This document shows, piece after piece, positions 8,011 through 17,900 of a stretch of 64,000 bases of DNA. Positions within the stretch are counted from its first letter, which is position 1; each line of letters begins with the position of its first letter. The stretch covers positions 1 through 64,000 of the forward strand of contig CAIOIC010000109.1 of assembly GCA_903858275.1 (NCBI GenBank), in the 5' to 3' direction. This DNA is from an uncultured Verrucomicrobia subdivision 3 bacterium (GTDB taxonomy: Bacteria > Verrucomicrobiota > Verrucomicrobiia > Limisphaerales > UBA11358). Below the pieces are notes generated by a model, which saw only the letters and a program-made list of their open reading frames with translations, ran no database searches and was not told the DNA's origin. Both the position numbers and the translations under genes were made by a program.

Positions 8011-8781
8011 ATGGAAAATAGTTCGGGAATAATTCAAACGTTGACCGCACTGATTCTGTTCGGTGGATTGACGGCGGCGTTGGAGGCCGGATTTCGCTTT
8101 GGCCAGCGGGTGCGGCGACAGCATGCCGAACCGGCGGATCAGCTCGCCACGGTTCAGGCAGCCATTCTCGGCCTGCTCGCGCTCTTGCTGGGCTTCAGTT
8201 TTGCCCTAGCGGCGGGGCGTTTCTCGGCCCGCAACCAACTGATCCTAGATGAAGCCAATGCCATCGGCACAGCCTGGCTGCGCTGCGACCTGCTTTCCAC
8301 CAATGATCGGCGCGAAGTGCGCGACCTTCTGCGCCATTACACCGCCGAGCGGGTGGTGCTTTACGATGCGAAAAATGATGCGACGCAAATGACCGCCATT
8401 GCCGAATCCGAGGCGCTACAGGCCAGGATTTGGAATATCGTCGCCAATGCGGCCAAAACAAAATTAGATTTAGCGAACGTATTGCTGCCGCCATTCAATG
8501 AATTGATTGATTTGCATGGCAGCCGGGTGGCAGCGGCGCACCGTCACATGCCCGGGATGTTGGTGCTGTTGTTACTGGCCTGTTCGGTGGTGGCGGTCGG
8601 GGCAGTGGGCTACGGCTTCGGCGTGGCCGGCAAACGGAATGTGGTATTGACCTCGGCGCTGGCTTTCCTCATTGCCGCCGTGCTGTGGGCAATCATCGAT
8701 TTTGATCATCCTCGCCGGGGACTCATTCGTGCCGATCAACAACCCATGCTGGATCTGCAAAAAAATCTCAAGCCCAAATAG
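8011..8781 (+). CDS. DUF4239 (bestrophin-like domain) membrane protein
   Basis: This is an integral membrane protein of 256 residues. Two hydrophobic helices lie near the N-terminus (IIQTLTALILFGGLTAAL; AILGLLALLLGFSFALA), then a soluble region containing RFSARNQLILDEANAIGTAW, typical of DUF4239. Two C-terminal helices follow (MLVLLLLACSVVAVGAVGYG; LTSALAFLIAAVLWAIIDF). ATG 8011 is preferred over an in-frame upstream start because the first helix then follows a short N-tail. The 3' third is duplicated as a relic directly after thrS (717-955). Function of the family is not established. Confidence 0.8.
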   Translation: MENSSGIIQTLTALILFGGLTAALEAGFRFGQRVRRQHAEPADQLATVQAAILGLLALLLGFSFALAAGRFSARNQLILDEANAIGTAWLRCDLLSTNDRREVRDLLRHYTAERVVLYDAKNDATQMTAIAESEALQARIWNIVANAAKTKLDLANVLLPPFNELIDLHGSRVAAAHRHMPGMLVLLLLACSVVAVGAVGYGFGVAGKRNVVLTSALAFLIAAVLWAIIDFDHPRRGLIRADQQPMLDLQKNLKPK

Positions 8782-8951
8782 CCGCACCAATCAGAATAAA
8801 TTTTAACTCCATCGTTACGGCTTGCTGGCGGAAGGCTTCAAATCATTCCAAGACGCATGAATCCAGCAGAATATCGGACAGTTACAAAATTCAATTGAGG
8901 CAGCCCGTTTTGCTGGTAAAATTTTCTGGCTGAAAACTTCCAGCAAAACCG

Positions 8952-9761
8952 ATGGATGAGTTAGAAAATCTAGTTCCCGAAGACAGCGGCTCTGCACCGG
9001 CGCTGGAACCCATTGCCATGGTGGCGCTGGATGCGGGCCGGATGCTGATGGAAGCCGGCGCGAGCGCGAACAGCGTGGACGAAATCGTGGCCAAGTTCGC
9101 GCGCGGACTCGGTGCTGACCGGGTGGATTTGCGCATCGGCTACGCGTCGCTGGCCATCACCATCGGCATCGGGCCCAACGGCATCACCCGGATGCGCGAA
9201 GTTGGACACCTCGGCGTGAATCAGCGACTGGATCAGGAACTCTGGCATCTGGCGGCGCGCGTGGCGCAACAAAGCCTCACCCCGGAGCAAACGCGCGCAG
9301 AACTCACCCGGCTCGCGACAAAAACACCGCGCCATTCCGCGTGGGTCATGGCCATCGCAGTGGGGCTGGCGTGCGCGGCATTCGGTCGGCTCCTGAAAGT
9401 GGACTGGCTGGGCACCGGACCGGTATTTCTCGCGGCGATGATTGGCCAGTTTGTCCGGCGCGAACTGCTCACGCGCCATGTGAACGTCTTCATCTGCGCT
9501 TCGCTGGTTTCGTTTTTGAGTTCGCTACTCGGCGGACTGGGCGCGCACTGGGCTGGGAGCGCTACAACCACGACGGCAATGATCGCCTCCATTTTACTAC
9601 TGGTTCCAGGGGTGCCATCCGTCAATGCGCAGAATGACATTCTGGAAGGCCATCCAACGCTGGGTAGCGCACGGGCGGTGACGGTGGCGGTGATTTTGAT
9701 TTTTGTGGCGGCGGGCCTCTGGTTCGGACAAGTGCTGCTGGCCAAGTCGTTTGGAATCTGA
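8952..9761 (+). CDS. yjjP: Threonine/serine exporter family, N-terminal half (YjjP-like)
   Basis: This is the larger subunit of a split ThrE/YjjPB-type exporter. The soluble N-terminal region (residues ~15-120) contains LDAGRMLMEAGASANSVDE, the DUF1212 signature, and about five transmembrane segments fill the C-terminal half, including LLLVPGVPSVNAQNDILEGH. E. coli YjjP with YjjB exports succinate; ThrE relatives export threonine/serine. The partner gene starts 3 bp downstream, so the two are co-transcribed. The substrate cannot be called from sequence. Confidence 0.83.
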   Translation: MDELENLVPEDSGSAPALEPIAMVALDAGRMLMEAGASANSVDEIVAKFARGLGADRVDLRIGYASLAITIGIGPNGITRMREVGHLGVNQRLDQELWHLAARVAQQSLTPEQTRAELTRLATKTPRHSAWVMAIAVGLACAAFGRLLKVDWLGTGPVFLAAMIGQFVRRELLTRHVNVFICASLVSFLSSLLGGLGAHWAGSATTTTAMIASILLLVPGVPSVNAQNDILEGHPTLGSARAVTVAVILIFVAAGLWFGQVLLAKSFGI

Positions 9762-9764
9762 ACC

Positions 9765-10229
9765 ATGGATTTTCCTTTTCTCATCCACCAAACCGTCTGC
9801 GGCGCGATTGCAGCGGCGGGTTTCGGCGTGCTGTTCAACATTGGTTTCCGCTCACTGCCATGGTGCGCGGCGAGCGGTGCGGTGGCGCTGGCGGTGCGGA
9901 CTTATTGCCTGGGCGTCGGCTGGAACCTGGAGGCCTCGTCATTCACGGCCGCACTCGTGGTCGGCGCCGCGGTGCAGGTGCTGCGGGCGCGCACGGACAT
10001 CTCACAGAACGCGCTGGACGTGGTCGGCTGCATCCCCATGGTACCCGGCAGTTTCGCAGCGAAGGCGATTCTCGGCCTGTTTGCGCTTACGGCAACAGAC
10101 ACGACCGACGCCTCGCAAACGCTTATCACGGCCGTGCAATACACCCTGCGCGTGACCTTCACCATCGGCGCCATCGGCACTGGCCTGGCGATCCCCACGC
10201 TGCTGCTGCGCGTGCGGGTGACGCGTTAA
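9765..10229 (+). CDS. yjjB: Threonine/serine exporter family, C-terminal half (YjjB-like, DUF3815)
   Basis: This is the small membrane partner of YjjP, 154 residues with about five transmembrane helices. The conserved glycine-proline segment is CIPMVPGSFAAKAILG around residue 90, matching DUF3815. In many bacteria the two halves are fused into one ThrE protein; here they are separate and 3 bp apart. It converges tail-to-tail with the large minus-strand surface protein, with only 3 bp between stop codons. Confidence 0.83.
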   Translation: MDFPFLIHQTVCGAIAAAGFGVLFNIGFRSLPWCAASGAVALAVRTYCLGVGWNLEASSFTAALVVGAAVQVLRARTDISQNALDVVGCIPMVPGSFAAKAILGLFALTATDTTDASQTLITAVQYTLRVTFTIGAIGTGLAIPTLLLRVRVTR

Positions 10230-10232
10230 AAA

Positions 10233-12524
10233 TCAAGGCACCCAGCACAAACGGTAAAACGCCTGAACCGGTTTACCGCCGAGGTCGGCAAAATCATCCA
10301 GAAGCGAAATCACGCCATCCGCCCACGCCTGCGTACTCCAAGTCTGCACGGTGCCAGCAAACGCGGCGTTAGTCCCGCGCTGGACTTCGTAATAATACCA
10401 CGGCACACCGGAGAAATTCACACTGGCCATGCCCGGCGTCGTCTTCAGATCCAACGAAAGCACATGGCTGTCCGGGCGGGCGATGATGGCGATATATGCC
10501 GTGCCGGTGGCGTTGTAGCCGTTGCCGTCATTGATGGTGTAGGTGAAGCTGTCGGCGACTGAATTCGACGGAACCAGAATCTGCGTGGGGGTGGTGGCAA
10601 GCGCGAGGCCGTTGCTGGTGGTCGCGCTGGCGCCGGTGAAATAGACGGGGTCGCCGTCCGGATCATGATCAAACGCCATCAGATCTCCGATGTTGATGGC
10701 GAGCGGTGTGTCGGAGAGCTGATAGAATGTTCCGCCCAACGCCTGCGGCGGCGGGTTCGTGACGAAGTTGGCGACAAGCGTGCGGTTGGTGATCACAATG
10801 AAGCTGTAGGCAGGCAGCGTTTCGACCACCGTTCCGTTCTCCGTCCAGTTGGCGAAATCAAACCCGTAATTCGCCGTCGCGGTCAAAGTGGCCGTGGATC
10901 CGCCAGCATAGTTGCCCGCGCCGGAAATAAATCCCGCATTCGTTGGCGAAGCGTTGGCAGTGAGATTGAAGCTCTGTGCCGTGGCGCGTTGTGCGATGAT
11001 GTTGTCCACGAAAAGAAATCCCGACACAAGCCCGATGGGCGCGATGTCAATCGTGACAATGGTGAACGGCGTGGCCGAGGAAAAATTGATGTGGCCATCG
11101 GGATACGCACCGTTGGCCCAGGTTCCCTGCGCCGTGCCGGAACCGACGGCGGGCGTGGCCGTGGAATTGGTGTAAGCGGTGATGCGCACGGTGCTGGGGG
11201 TATTGTATTCGCTGGAGACATCGCCCGTCATGAAGTCGAACGCGAGGTTGGTAATGGGCGCGCTGAACTGGATCTGGAACGAACTCCACCATGTGCTCGG
11301 ATATAGAAAATTTCCCGAGAACGACGGTGGCGCGCCGATGACGGACGATTGTCTGGTCTGGATGGACCAGCCGCCGCCGATCGTGCTGAAGGCAGCCGTG
11401 AGCAGATTGTTGGATTGCGTGCCGGGCATGCCCTGACCTTGACCAACCGACGGCCAGCCGGTATCGAAGTCAAAAAGCGCGGTCTGCGGCAGCATGGCGA
11501 AGTTGGCGGTAAGCGCGTGGCTGCCGGTGATGGTAAAAGAATAATTCGTCGCGGTGCTCACAGGAGTGCCGTAGTCGGTCCAATTCACGAATTGAAATCC
11601 GCTGGCGGCCACCGCGCGCACGGTGACGGTGGAATTGCTGCTGAACATTCCTCCGCCACTCGCCGAACCGCCATAGCCGGGTGCAACAGCCGTCGTGACC
11701 GTGTAAGCCGGAACGAAATTGGCGATGAGCGTGCGGTTGGATCTCACGGTGAAATTATAAGCGGCTGACGAGCTGACCTGCGTGCCGTTCTGCGTCCAGT
11801 TCTTGAAGCCCCAACCGGCGTTGGGCGAGGCGGTGAGCGTGCAGACGGAGTTGCTCGGATAATTGCCCGCGCCACCCACGGTGCCCGCGCCGACGGGCGA
11901 TGCGCTGGCAGAGATGGCATTCGTGATGGTGGAGACCGGAACAACAGGATTGGTATCGGTCAGCGTGAGGGCGGTGAGCGCAAAATCCCCCCACATGTGA
12001 ATTTTATAGGTGTCGTAACCAGTGAAAGCCGGAGTGTAGGAAAAGCTCTGTCCCCAATAGCCGGTGCAGTCATACATCATTGGATCAGCAAAGGCGTCAT
12101 TGCCGTTGAGCTGCGGCATGATTTCAAACGCGCCGCCGGCCCCGGCAGTGTTGAGGAGAATTTTTCCGGTGAACGACTGAAGGTCAAATAGTTTGCCATC
12201 GGTTCGCTTGATGGTGATGTTCGCACCGCTACCACTTAACAGACCGGCGGTATAAGCCTGCGCCTGCACGCCGTTCGGCCAGACAACGCTAAAATAACGT
12301 CCCACTGGATTCGTCAGCCCCACTCCACCGGTGAAATAGCCGTCTTGCGAATAGGTGAAAAGAAAGCCGCCGCTGTTGATGGTCACCGCCGTCATATTGC
12401 TTGCCGTGACGGTCATGGTTTGCGAGGCGTTGAAGTAGATGGTGGTGGTTGTGGCGTGGGCCGGCAAAACGCAACCGATGACGTTGGCGGCAATGACGAT
12501 AGCTGATAGCAATATCTGTTTCAT
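10233..12524 (-). CDS. Secreted surface protein with InlB-type beta-repeat domains
   Basis: This is a large exported protein of about 763 residues. ATG 12524 is chosen because it begins a clean signal peptide (MKQILLSAIVIAANVIGCV, cleavage near AHA); the open frame continues upstream without such features. Three divergent repeats end in the same phrase, NRTLIANFV, HALTANFA and NRTLVANFV, each preceded by a GWGFKNWTQNG- or YGFDFANWTENG-like block, typical of bacterial repeat/InlB_B domains. Between repeats two and three is a lectin- or CBM-like region. The C-terminal part contains a cadherin-like Ig domain (DPDGDPVYF, DSFTYTINDGNGYNATG). No catalytic motif or PEP-CTERM tail is seen. Possibly an adhesin; partner unknown. 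Confidence 0.75.
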   Translation of the reverse strand: MKQILLSAIVIAANVIGCVLPAHATTTTIYFNASQTMTVTASNMTAVTINSGGFLFTYSQDGYFTGGVGLTNPVGRYFSVVWPNGVQAQAYTAGLLSGSGANITIKRTDGKLFDLQSFTGKILLNTAGAGGAFEIMPQLNGNDAFADPMMYDCTGYWGQSFSYTPAFTGYDTYKIHMWGDFALTALTLTDTNPVVPVSTITNAISASASPVGAGTVGGAGNYPSNSVCTLTASPNAGWGFKNWTQNGTQVSSSAAYNFTVRSNRTLIANFVPAYTVTTAVAPGYGGSASGGGMFSSNSTVTVRAVAASGFQFVNWTDYGTPVSTATNYSFTITGSHALTANFAMLPQTALFDFDTGWPSVGQGQGMPGTQSNNLLTAAFSTIGGGWSIQTRQSSVIGAPPSFSGNFLYPSTWWSSFQIQFSAPITNLAFDFMTGDVSSEYNTPSTVRITAYTNSTATPAVGSGTAQGTWANGAYPDGHINFSSATPFTIVTIDIAPIGLVSGFLFVDNIIAQRATAQSFNLTANASPTNAGFISGAGNYAGGSTATLTATANYGFDFANWTENGTVVETLPAYSFIVITNRTLVANFVTNPPPQALGGTFYQLSDTPLAINIGDLMAFDHDPDGDPVYFTGASATTSNGLALATTPTQILVPSNSVADSFTYTINDGNGYNATGTAYIAIIARPDSHVLSLDLKTTPGMASVNFSGVPWYYYEVQRGTNAAFAGTVQTWSTQAWADGVISLLDDFADLGGKPVQAFYRLCWVP

Positions 12525-12842
12525 AAAATCACGGGTGATGGAGCTGGAAGAATTCATTTCCCGCCGGCGGAGGAATGGCGGCGCAGCGCTGGCTGCCATT
12601 TGGCGACCGCCAGACGGGGAGCAACATGCCGGGGCCGGCAGGCGGCCGAGTATAGCGTGCAGAGGCTTTGTTTGCACAAACAAAAGCCAGCAAGAGCATC
12701 ATGCATAGAATTCTTTTCATAAAGACACGACTAGATTACGAATAACCGGTTAAAAAACACACATGGCGGAAATTAATAATATTTTATATTCCAAACCGGC
12801 AGCGGGATTGAAACCAGTGACGGGGTTTGTTAGCCTAGCGAC
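12525..12842. other. Intergenic region between surface protein and yebC (divergent promoters)
   Basis: It must hold the promoters for both divergent neighbours. The right part (12740-12800) is AT-rich with TTAATAATATTTTATATTCC near 12772-12791. No clear -35/-10 pair was assigned. A small minus-strand frame with a signal-peptide-like start (12529-12720) is listed separately. Confidence 0.5.
12529..12720 (-). CDS. Possible small secreted peptide, unrecognised
   Basis: A 63-residue frame begins MKRILCMMLLLAFVCANKASA, which looks like a complete signal peptide with an ASA cleavage site. The mature part of about 42 residues is rich in proline and ends QLHHP. It stops 4 bp before the start of the surface-protein gene on the same strand, so it could be a leader peptide, the relic of an older gene start, or chance. 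No family recognised. Confidence 0.3.
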   Translation of the reverse strand: MKRILCMMLLLAFVCANKASARYTRPPAGPGMLLPVWRSPNGSQRCAAIPPPAGNEFFQLHHP

Positions 12843-13574
12843 ATGGGACGCCAATGGCTTCATGCCAAACGATTGGTCGCCGGCCTCAAAAAAGGCCGGA
12901 CGACCGGAAAACTGGTTCGCGAAATTTCCGTTGCCGCCAAAATGGGCGGTGCCGACCCCGCGATGAACGCGCGACTGTTCACCGCCGTGGAAAAAGCGAA
13001 GAAAGAAAGTGTGACGAAGGACGCCATCCAGCGCGCCATAAACAAGGGCGCCGGTATCGGCGACGAAAAGATGATCATGGAGCACGTCACCTATGAAGGC
13101 CGCGCGCCGCACAACGTGCCCGTCATCGTCGAAGTTTACACCGATAACGTGAACCGCACCGCCCCTGAAATCCGCGTGCTCTTTAAGAAAGGGCAACTCG
13201 CCACCAGCGGCAGCAACAAGTTTCTTTTCGACCATGTAGGCCTCGTCGAGGCGCATCATCCCGACGCGAACATTGACCGCGAGGCCGCCGCCATCGAGGC
13301 TGGTGCAAACGAAGTTGAAGCGCTGACACACGAGCAGAATGACGATATTCCCAAGGAGGCAACCGGCGCAAAGTTCGTCTGCGAACGCACGGAAGTCGCA
13401 AATGTTTCCAAATGGTTATCCGCGAACGGCTGGACGGTGGTGACGAGCGAAATCGGCTATGTGCCGAAACAATTTCCAGAACTCGCTGAGGCACAGCAGA
13501 ATGAAGTCGGCGAATTTCTCCAAACTCTTGATGAACACGATGATGTTCATCGCGTCTGGGCAGCGGTGAAATAG
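12843..13574 (+). CDS. yebC: YebC/PmpR family regulator (TACO1-like)
   Basis: This is a YebC-family protein of 243 residues. Family members act as DNA-binding regulators or help ribosomes through difficult sequences. The conserved block NARLFTAVEKAKKESVTKDA followed by IQRAINKGAG is diagnostic, with YEGRAPHNVPVIVE in the middle domain. The N-terminus MGRQWLHAKR replaces the usual MAGHSKW start; I believe this variant is common in Verrucomicrobiota. It ends at a strong terminator shared with the convergent DUF2264 gene. Confidence 0.9.
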   Translation: MGRQWLHAKRLVAGLKKGRTTGKLVREISVAAKMGGADPAMNARLFTAVEKAKKESVTKDAIQRAINKGAGIGDEKMIMEHVTYEGRAPHNVPVIVEVYTDNVNRTAPEIRVLFKKGQLATSGSNKFLFDHVGLVEAHHPDANIDREAAAIEAGANEVEALTHEQNDDIPKEATGAKFVCERTEVANVSKWLSANGWTVVTSEIGYVPKQFPELAEAQQNEVGEFLQTLDEHDDVHRVWAAVK

Positions 13575-13590
13575 CCGAGAACATTTTCAG

Positions 13591-13623
13591 AGCCGAGTTC
13601 AACTGAACGCGGCTTTTCTTTTT
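13591..13623 (+). terminator. Rho-independent terminator after yebC
   Basis: The stem AGCCGAGTTC/GAACGCGGCT with loop AACT (one mismatch) is followed by TTTTCTTTTT. It lies between convergent genes and overlaps the last bases of the DUF2264 gene. Confidence 0.85.
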
Positions 13624-14908
13624 ATCGCTTCAACGCCGGCACTTCCACCTTGCGCGTGTCGCTGATGGCGTGATCGGCGGCCAGATTTTCGCCCGACCAG
13701 ATCTTTTGCGAAGTCCATTTTGCGGCCGGCGCGCGCCAAAACTCATCCAGCGGCGACAAACCAAGTGGCAGCAAACCGGCAGCGCACAGATATAAACTGC
13801 CGGTGGAAATGTAAGTTTCACCCAGTGCCGGCTGGTATCCGCAGAAGCCGATTTGCAGCCAGCCATTGGCGTCGAAAGTTCCCGGCGCCTCCATCATTTT
13901 GCGGATGACTGCCGTGAGCGCGCCACGAACTTGCGCCGGCCTGGTTTCAGCCGGCAAATCCCGCATCAGAGAAATCTGCGCCAGCGTCTGAAACGCACCG
14001 AAGCGATAGGCCATCGAACGTCCAACCAAGGGGAAAGTCCCATCCGGCGCGATGAATCGCTCCTGGATTTCCGCATAGCGTTTTGCCCGCTTAAGCTGGA
14101 CCGCCAAGGCGGGGGCAAAACGCACGTCGTGCTTTCTCAAAACCGCCAGCACGTCCAGCAGCATCGGCTGGATAACGAAACTGTTGTAATAATCAAAATG
14201 AAAAAACTCGCCGTCTCCATAGGCGCCATCACCGCAATACCAGCCGAGCATCTTGCGCACGCAGTTTTCCAACCGCTCCTCCAGCGTCAGCTCGCCGAAT
14301 TCCAGTAGCGCCGCTTCAACCATCGCAGCGAACATCACCCAGTTGTTGCCAGCAGGCGTCGGGATTTTACGCGATGACTTGAAGGCCTCGATGACCTGCA
14401 TTTTCACTCGCGGCTCTAGCGGCGCCCACAAGACATCGGGCGCACGCAATATGCCCTGGGCCAGAAATGCCGTGTCTACGAGCGGCTGGCCGCCGGTGGT
14501 GAAATTCATGAAATCCGGCGATTGCGGATCGGTTGCCACATCCAGCGCAGCTTGCGCAAGCTTGATGAACTCCTGCTGCAGTTTCAATTCCCCGCCCGAC
14601 AGGTCGTCCAGCGCCAACCACGGGGCGATGCCGCAGAGCAACCGGCCGAAAGCTTCGAGATGCGTCACAATTTCTCGCTTGGTTGCCTGCGGATGCGCCG
14701 CCACCGGCATATTTTTTCTCAACTGCCGGCGGGTCAGGTTTTCCAGGACCGGCCGCGCAATTTTTTCCGTGACGGAAACCCAGTAACGCCGGTCATCGCC
14801 GGGGGCGGCGGCTTCGATTTTGTTTTCCACCGCGCGCATTGGCAGACCAGCGGCACCGAGCGCACCAAGCACGGCGGCGGATTTGAAGAATTCACGACGA
14901 GTTTTCAT
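13622..14908 (-). CDS. DUF2264 domain-containing protein with Tat signal
   Basis: This is a 428-residue exported protein. TRREFFKSAAVLGALGAAGL at the N-terminus is a Tat signal. The body matches DUF2264: FGRLLCGIAPWLALDD, then NWVMFAAMVEAALL, GWYCGDGAYGDGEFFHFDYY and FPLVGRSMAYRFGAF. The fold is an (alpha/alpha)6 barrel similar to polysaccharide lyases and GH88, so a role in polysaccharide breakdown is likely but unproven. The start at 14908 lies 9 bp after dnaE ends on the same strand. Confidence 0.85.
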   Translation of the reverse strand: MKTRREFFKSAAVLGALGAAGLPMRAVENKIEAAAPGDDRRYWVSVTEKIARPVLENLTRRQLRKNMPVAAHPQATKREIVTHLEAFGRLLCGIAPWLALDDLSGGELKLQQEFIKLAQAALDVATDPQSPDFMNFTTGGQPLVDTAFLAQGILRAPDVLWAPLEPRVKMQVIEAFKSSRKIPTPAGNNWVMFAAMVEAALLEFGELTLEERLENCVRKMLGWYCGDGAYGDGEFFHFDYYNSFVIQPMLLDVLAVLRKHDVRFAPALAVQLKRAKRYAEIQERFIAPDGTFPLVGRSMAYRFGAFQTLAQISLMRDLPAETRPAQVRGALTAVIRKMMEAPGTFDANGWLQIGFCGYQPALGETYISTGSLYLCAAGLLPLGLSPLDEFWRAPAAKWTSQKIWSGENLAADHAISDTRKVEVPALKR

Positions 14909-14917
14909 ATGCTAAAG

Positions 14918-17900
14918 CTAATCATCACCGCCACCGCCGGTATTTTTCTTTTCCCAACTGCGCCGGTTTTTTTCCGGCAGCGACTTGTCCACGACGGCGT
15001 AAAATGTTTTATCGCCGAACAGCCGGTTGGCGGCATGTTCCAGCGCCACCGATGGCGCGACACCAAAGCGGTCATGCGTCTGGATAAAGATTGTTCCACC
15101 TTCGGGGCGCATGAAACAGAGGTATAGCGGGCATTTGCCTAGATGCGCGGCGACAAGTTCCGCGACTTTGGCCATATCGTCCGGCTGCAAATGCGCCATC
15201 GGCAGACGCAGGTGAACCTGCTTGGTGTATTTCTTCGGCGCATCTTCCAGCGGTATGATTTCCTGCGGAAATATCTTCGGCTTATCCTCACCGGTGCTGA
15301 CTTCGCCAATGACGAGCAATGCCTTGTTCGGCTCCAGCAGCGGACGATATTTGTCATAGTCGTTCATCACGAGCAACTGCACCGAGCCATCCAAATCCTC
15401 AAGGGTCACCATCGAATATGGCTTGCCGGATTTTTTGGAGACGCCGTGGCTCACGACGGAAATCATACCGCCAATGCGGGTCATGCTGCGGTTTGCCACC
15501 GTCTCAAGCTGCGCGGTATTGTGCAAGGAGAACCGCTGCAACAGCGGCGCAAGCGGCGTTAACGGATGTCCGCTCACATAGAAACCCAGCAGCTCTTTTT
15601 CGTGGGCGAGCAGTTCATGCTGCGGCCACTCCTGCAGATTACTTTCGCGTTCCGGCATCGGCGGGGCTTTTTCCTCGATGGCCCCGAAGAGCGAGCTTTG
15701 ACCTTTTTGCTTGTCCGACAGAATGCTCGCCGCCCGCGCCAGCGTGCGCTCAATCTGCGCCGTCAAGGTCGCGCGCGTCTGGCCGAAACAGTCGCAAGCG
15801 CCAGTTTTGACGAGTGCTTCCAAGGTCTTTTTACCAAGGGAGCGTCCATCCACCCGCTCGCATAGTTCGGAAAGCGTCTTGAATTTTCCGCTTTCACCCC
15901 GCGCTTTCAGGATCGTCTCGACGGCGCCTTCACCCACGCCCTTGATCGCCGCCATGCCGAAGCGGATGGCTTTGCCGTTTTGCGCCGGGGCGAAATAAAC
16001 ACCACTTTCATTAACGTCCGGCCCGAGCACCTCGATACCCACTTCGCGCGCCTCGGCGATGTATTCGCTTAATTTTTCCGTCGCCGCCATATCGTTCGTC
16101 ATCATGGCGCAGTAGTATTCGACCGGGTAGTTCGCCTTAAGATACGCGGTCTGATAGGCGACGATGGCGTAAGCGGCAGCGTGCGACTTGTTGAAGCCGT
16201 AGCCGGCAAATTTTTCGAGCAAGTCGAAAATCTGGTTCGCCTTGGTCTTGGGAATGTTGTTTTTCTCGTGACAGCCCTTGACGAAGGTCTCGCGCTGCTT
16301 CGCCATTTCTACAAGATCCTTTTTGCCCATCGCACGACGCAGCAGATCCGCGCCGCCAAGCGTGTAGCCAGCAAGCAGCTGCGTTGCCTGCATCACCTGC
16401 TCCTGATAAATCAGGATGCCGTAGGTCTCCTTGGAAATCTGTTCGAGCAGCGGATGCTCGTATTCCACTTTGATTTCACCATGGCGCCGTTTAACGAAAT
16501 CACCAATTAATTCCATCGGGCCGGGACGATACAACGCCACGAGCGCGGTGATGTGCTCGATGGAGCTGATCTGAAACTTTTTGCACAGTTCGCGCATCCC
16601 GCTGGATTCCAGTTGGAACACGCCCAATGTTTCCGCACGGTTCAACAGGTCGTAAGTTTTTTGGTCATCGAACGGCAGGTGATCAATGTCAATGGTGACA
16701 CCTTGCGTGCGCTTGACCATTTCACAGGTGTTGCGGATGACGGTGAGCGTCTTCAAACCGAGGAAATCCATCTTCAGCAAACCGAGTTTGCCGACGGGGT
16801 TCATCGCATATTGCGTGACGAGCGTGCCGCTTTCATCCAGCTTGAGCGGCAGGAGGTTCACGAGCGGTTCCGGGCCGATGACGACGCCTGCGGCGTGCAC
16901 ACTAGCGTTACGCGTGAGATCTTCGAGGATGAACGCGGTGTCAATCAACTCGCGGGTGACATCTTCGTTCTCGTAAGCCTCCTTCAGTTCCGGCACCTGC
17001 TTGAGCGCCTTCGTCAAATCCATCTTCAGGTCGGCGGGAATCAATTTTGCGAGCCGGTCGCCGTCGCCGTAGGGCAAACCCATCACGCGTCCGACATCGC
17101 GCACAACGGATTTCGCGCCCATCGTGCCGAAGGTGATGATCTGCGCCACGGCATCGCGTCCATATTTTTCACGGACGTATTCAATCACATCCGCGCGGCG
17201 GTCATCGGCAAAATCAATGTCAATATCCGGCGGGCTGACGCGCTCAGGATTCAGGAAGCGTTCGAACAGCAACGCGTAGCGAATGGGATCCACGTTCGCG
17301 ATTTCCAATAGATAGGTAACGATAGAGCCGGCGGCGCTTCCGCGGGCCACGCAGGAAATGCCCTTGCTGCGGCCGTATTGCACAAAGTCCGCGACGATGA
17401 GGAAATACGAGATATAGCCCTGCATTTCGATGACCTTGAGTTCGACTTGCAGGCGGTCGATGACCGTCTGAATGGCTTGCTCCTGGTTAGGCTGATTGGG
17501 ATCGAAGGTGGGCAACCGTTTGGGCTCATCAACGCCAGTGACAATGAATTCTTTTCCCTCCGCCTCCGCGTGAATCGTGTAGCGACGAAACAAACCTTCC
17601 GCGAGCAGATGTCGCAGGTAGCCGTCGCGCGTGAAATGTTCCGGCGGATTGAAAACCGGATAAAAACGCGTGTCGCCCCCTTTGGGAAAAGGAATTTCAA
17701 GATTACATTTTTCAGCTACCTCCAACGTGTTTAACACCGCTTCCGGCACCTCGGCGAAACGCGCTTTCATTTCCTCCGCGCTGCGCAGAAAAAACTGCTC
17801 CGGCACATAGCCCGCACTCATGCGCTTCGGGTCACTCAACATGGACTGCGTGCCGATGCAGACCAGGCAGTCGTGCGCGTGCGAGTGGCCTTTTTCGATA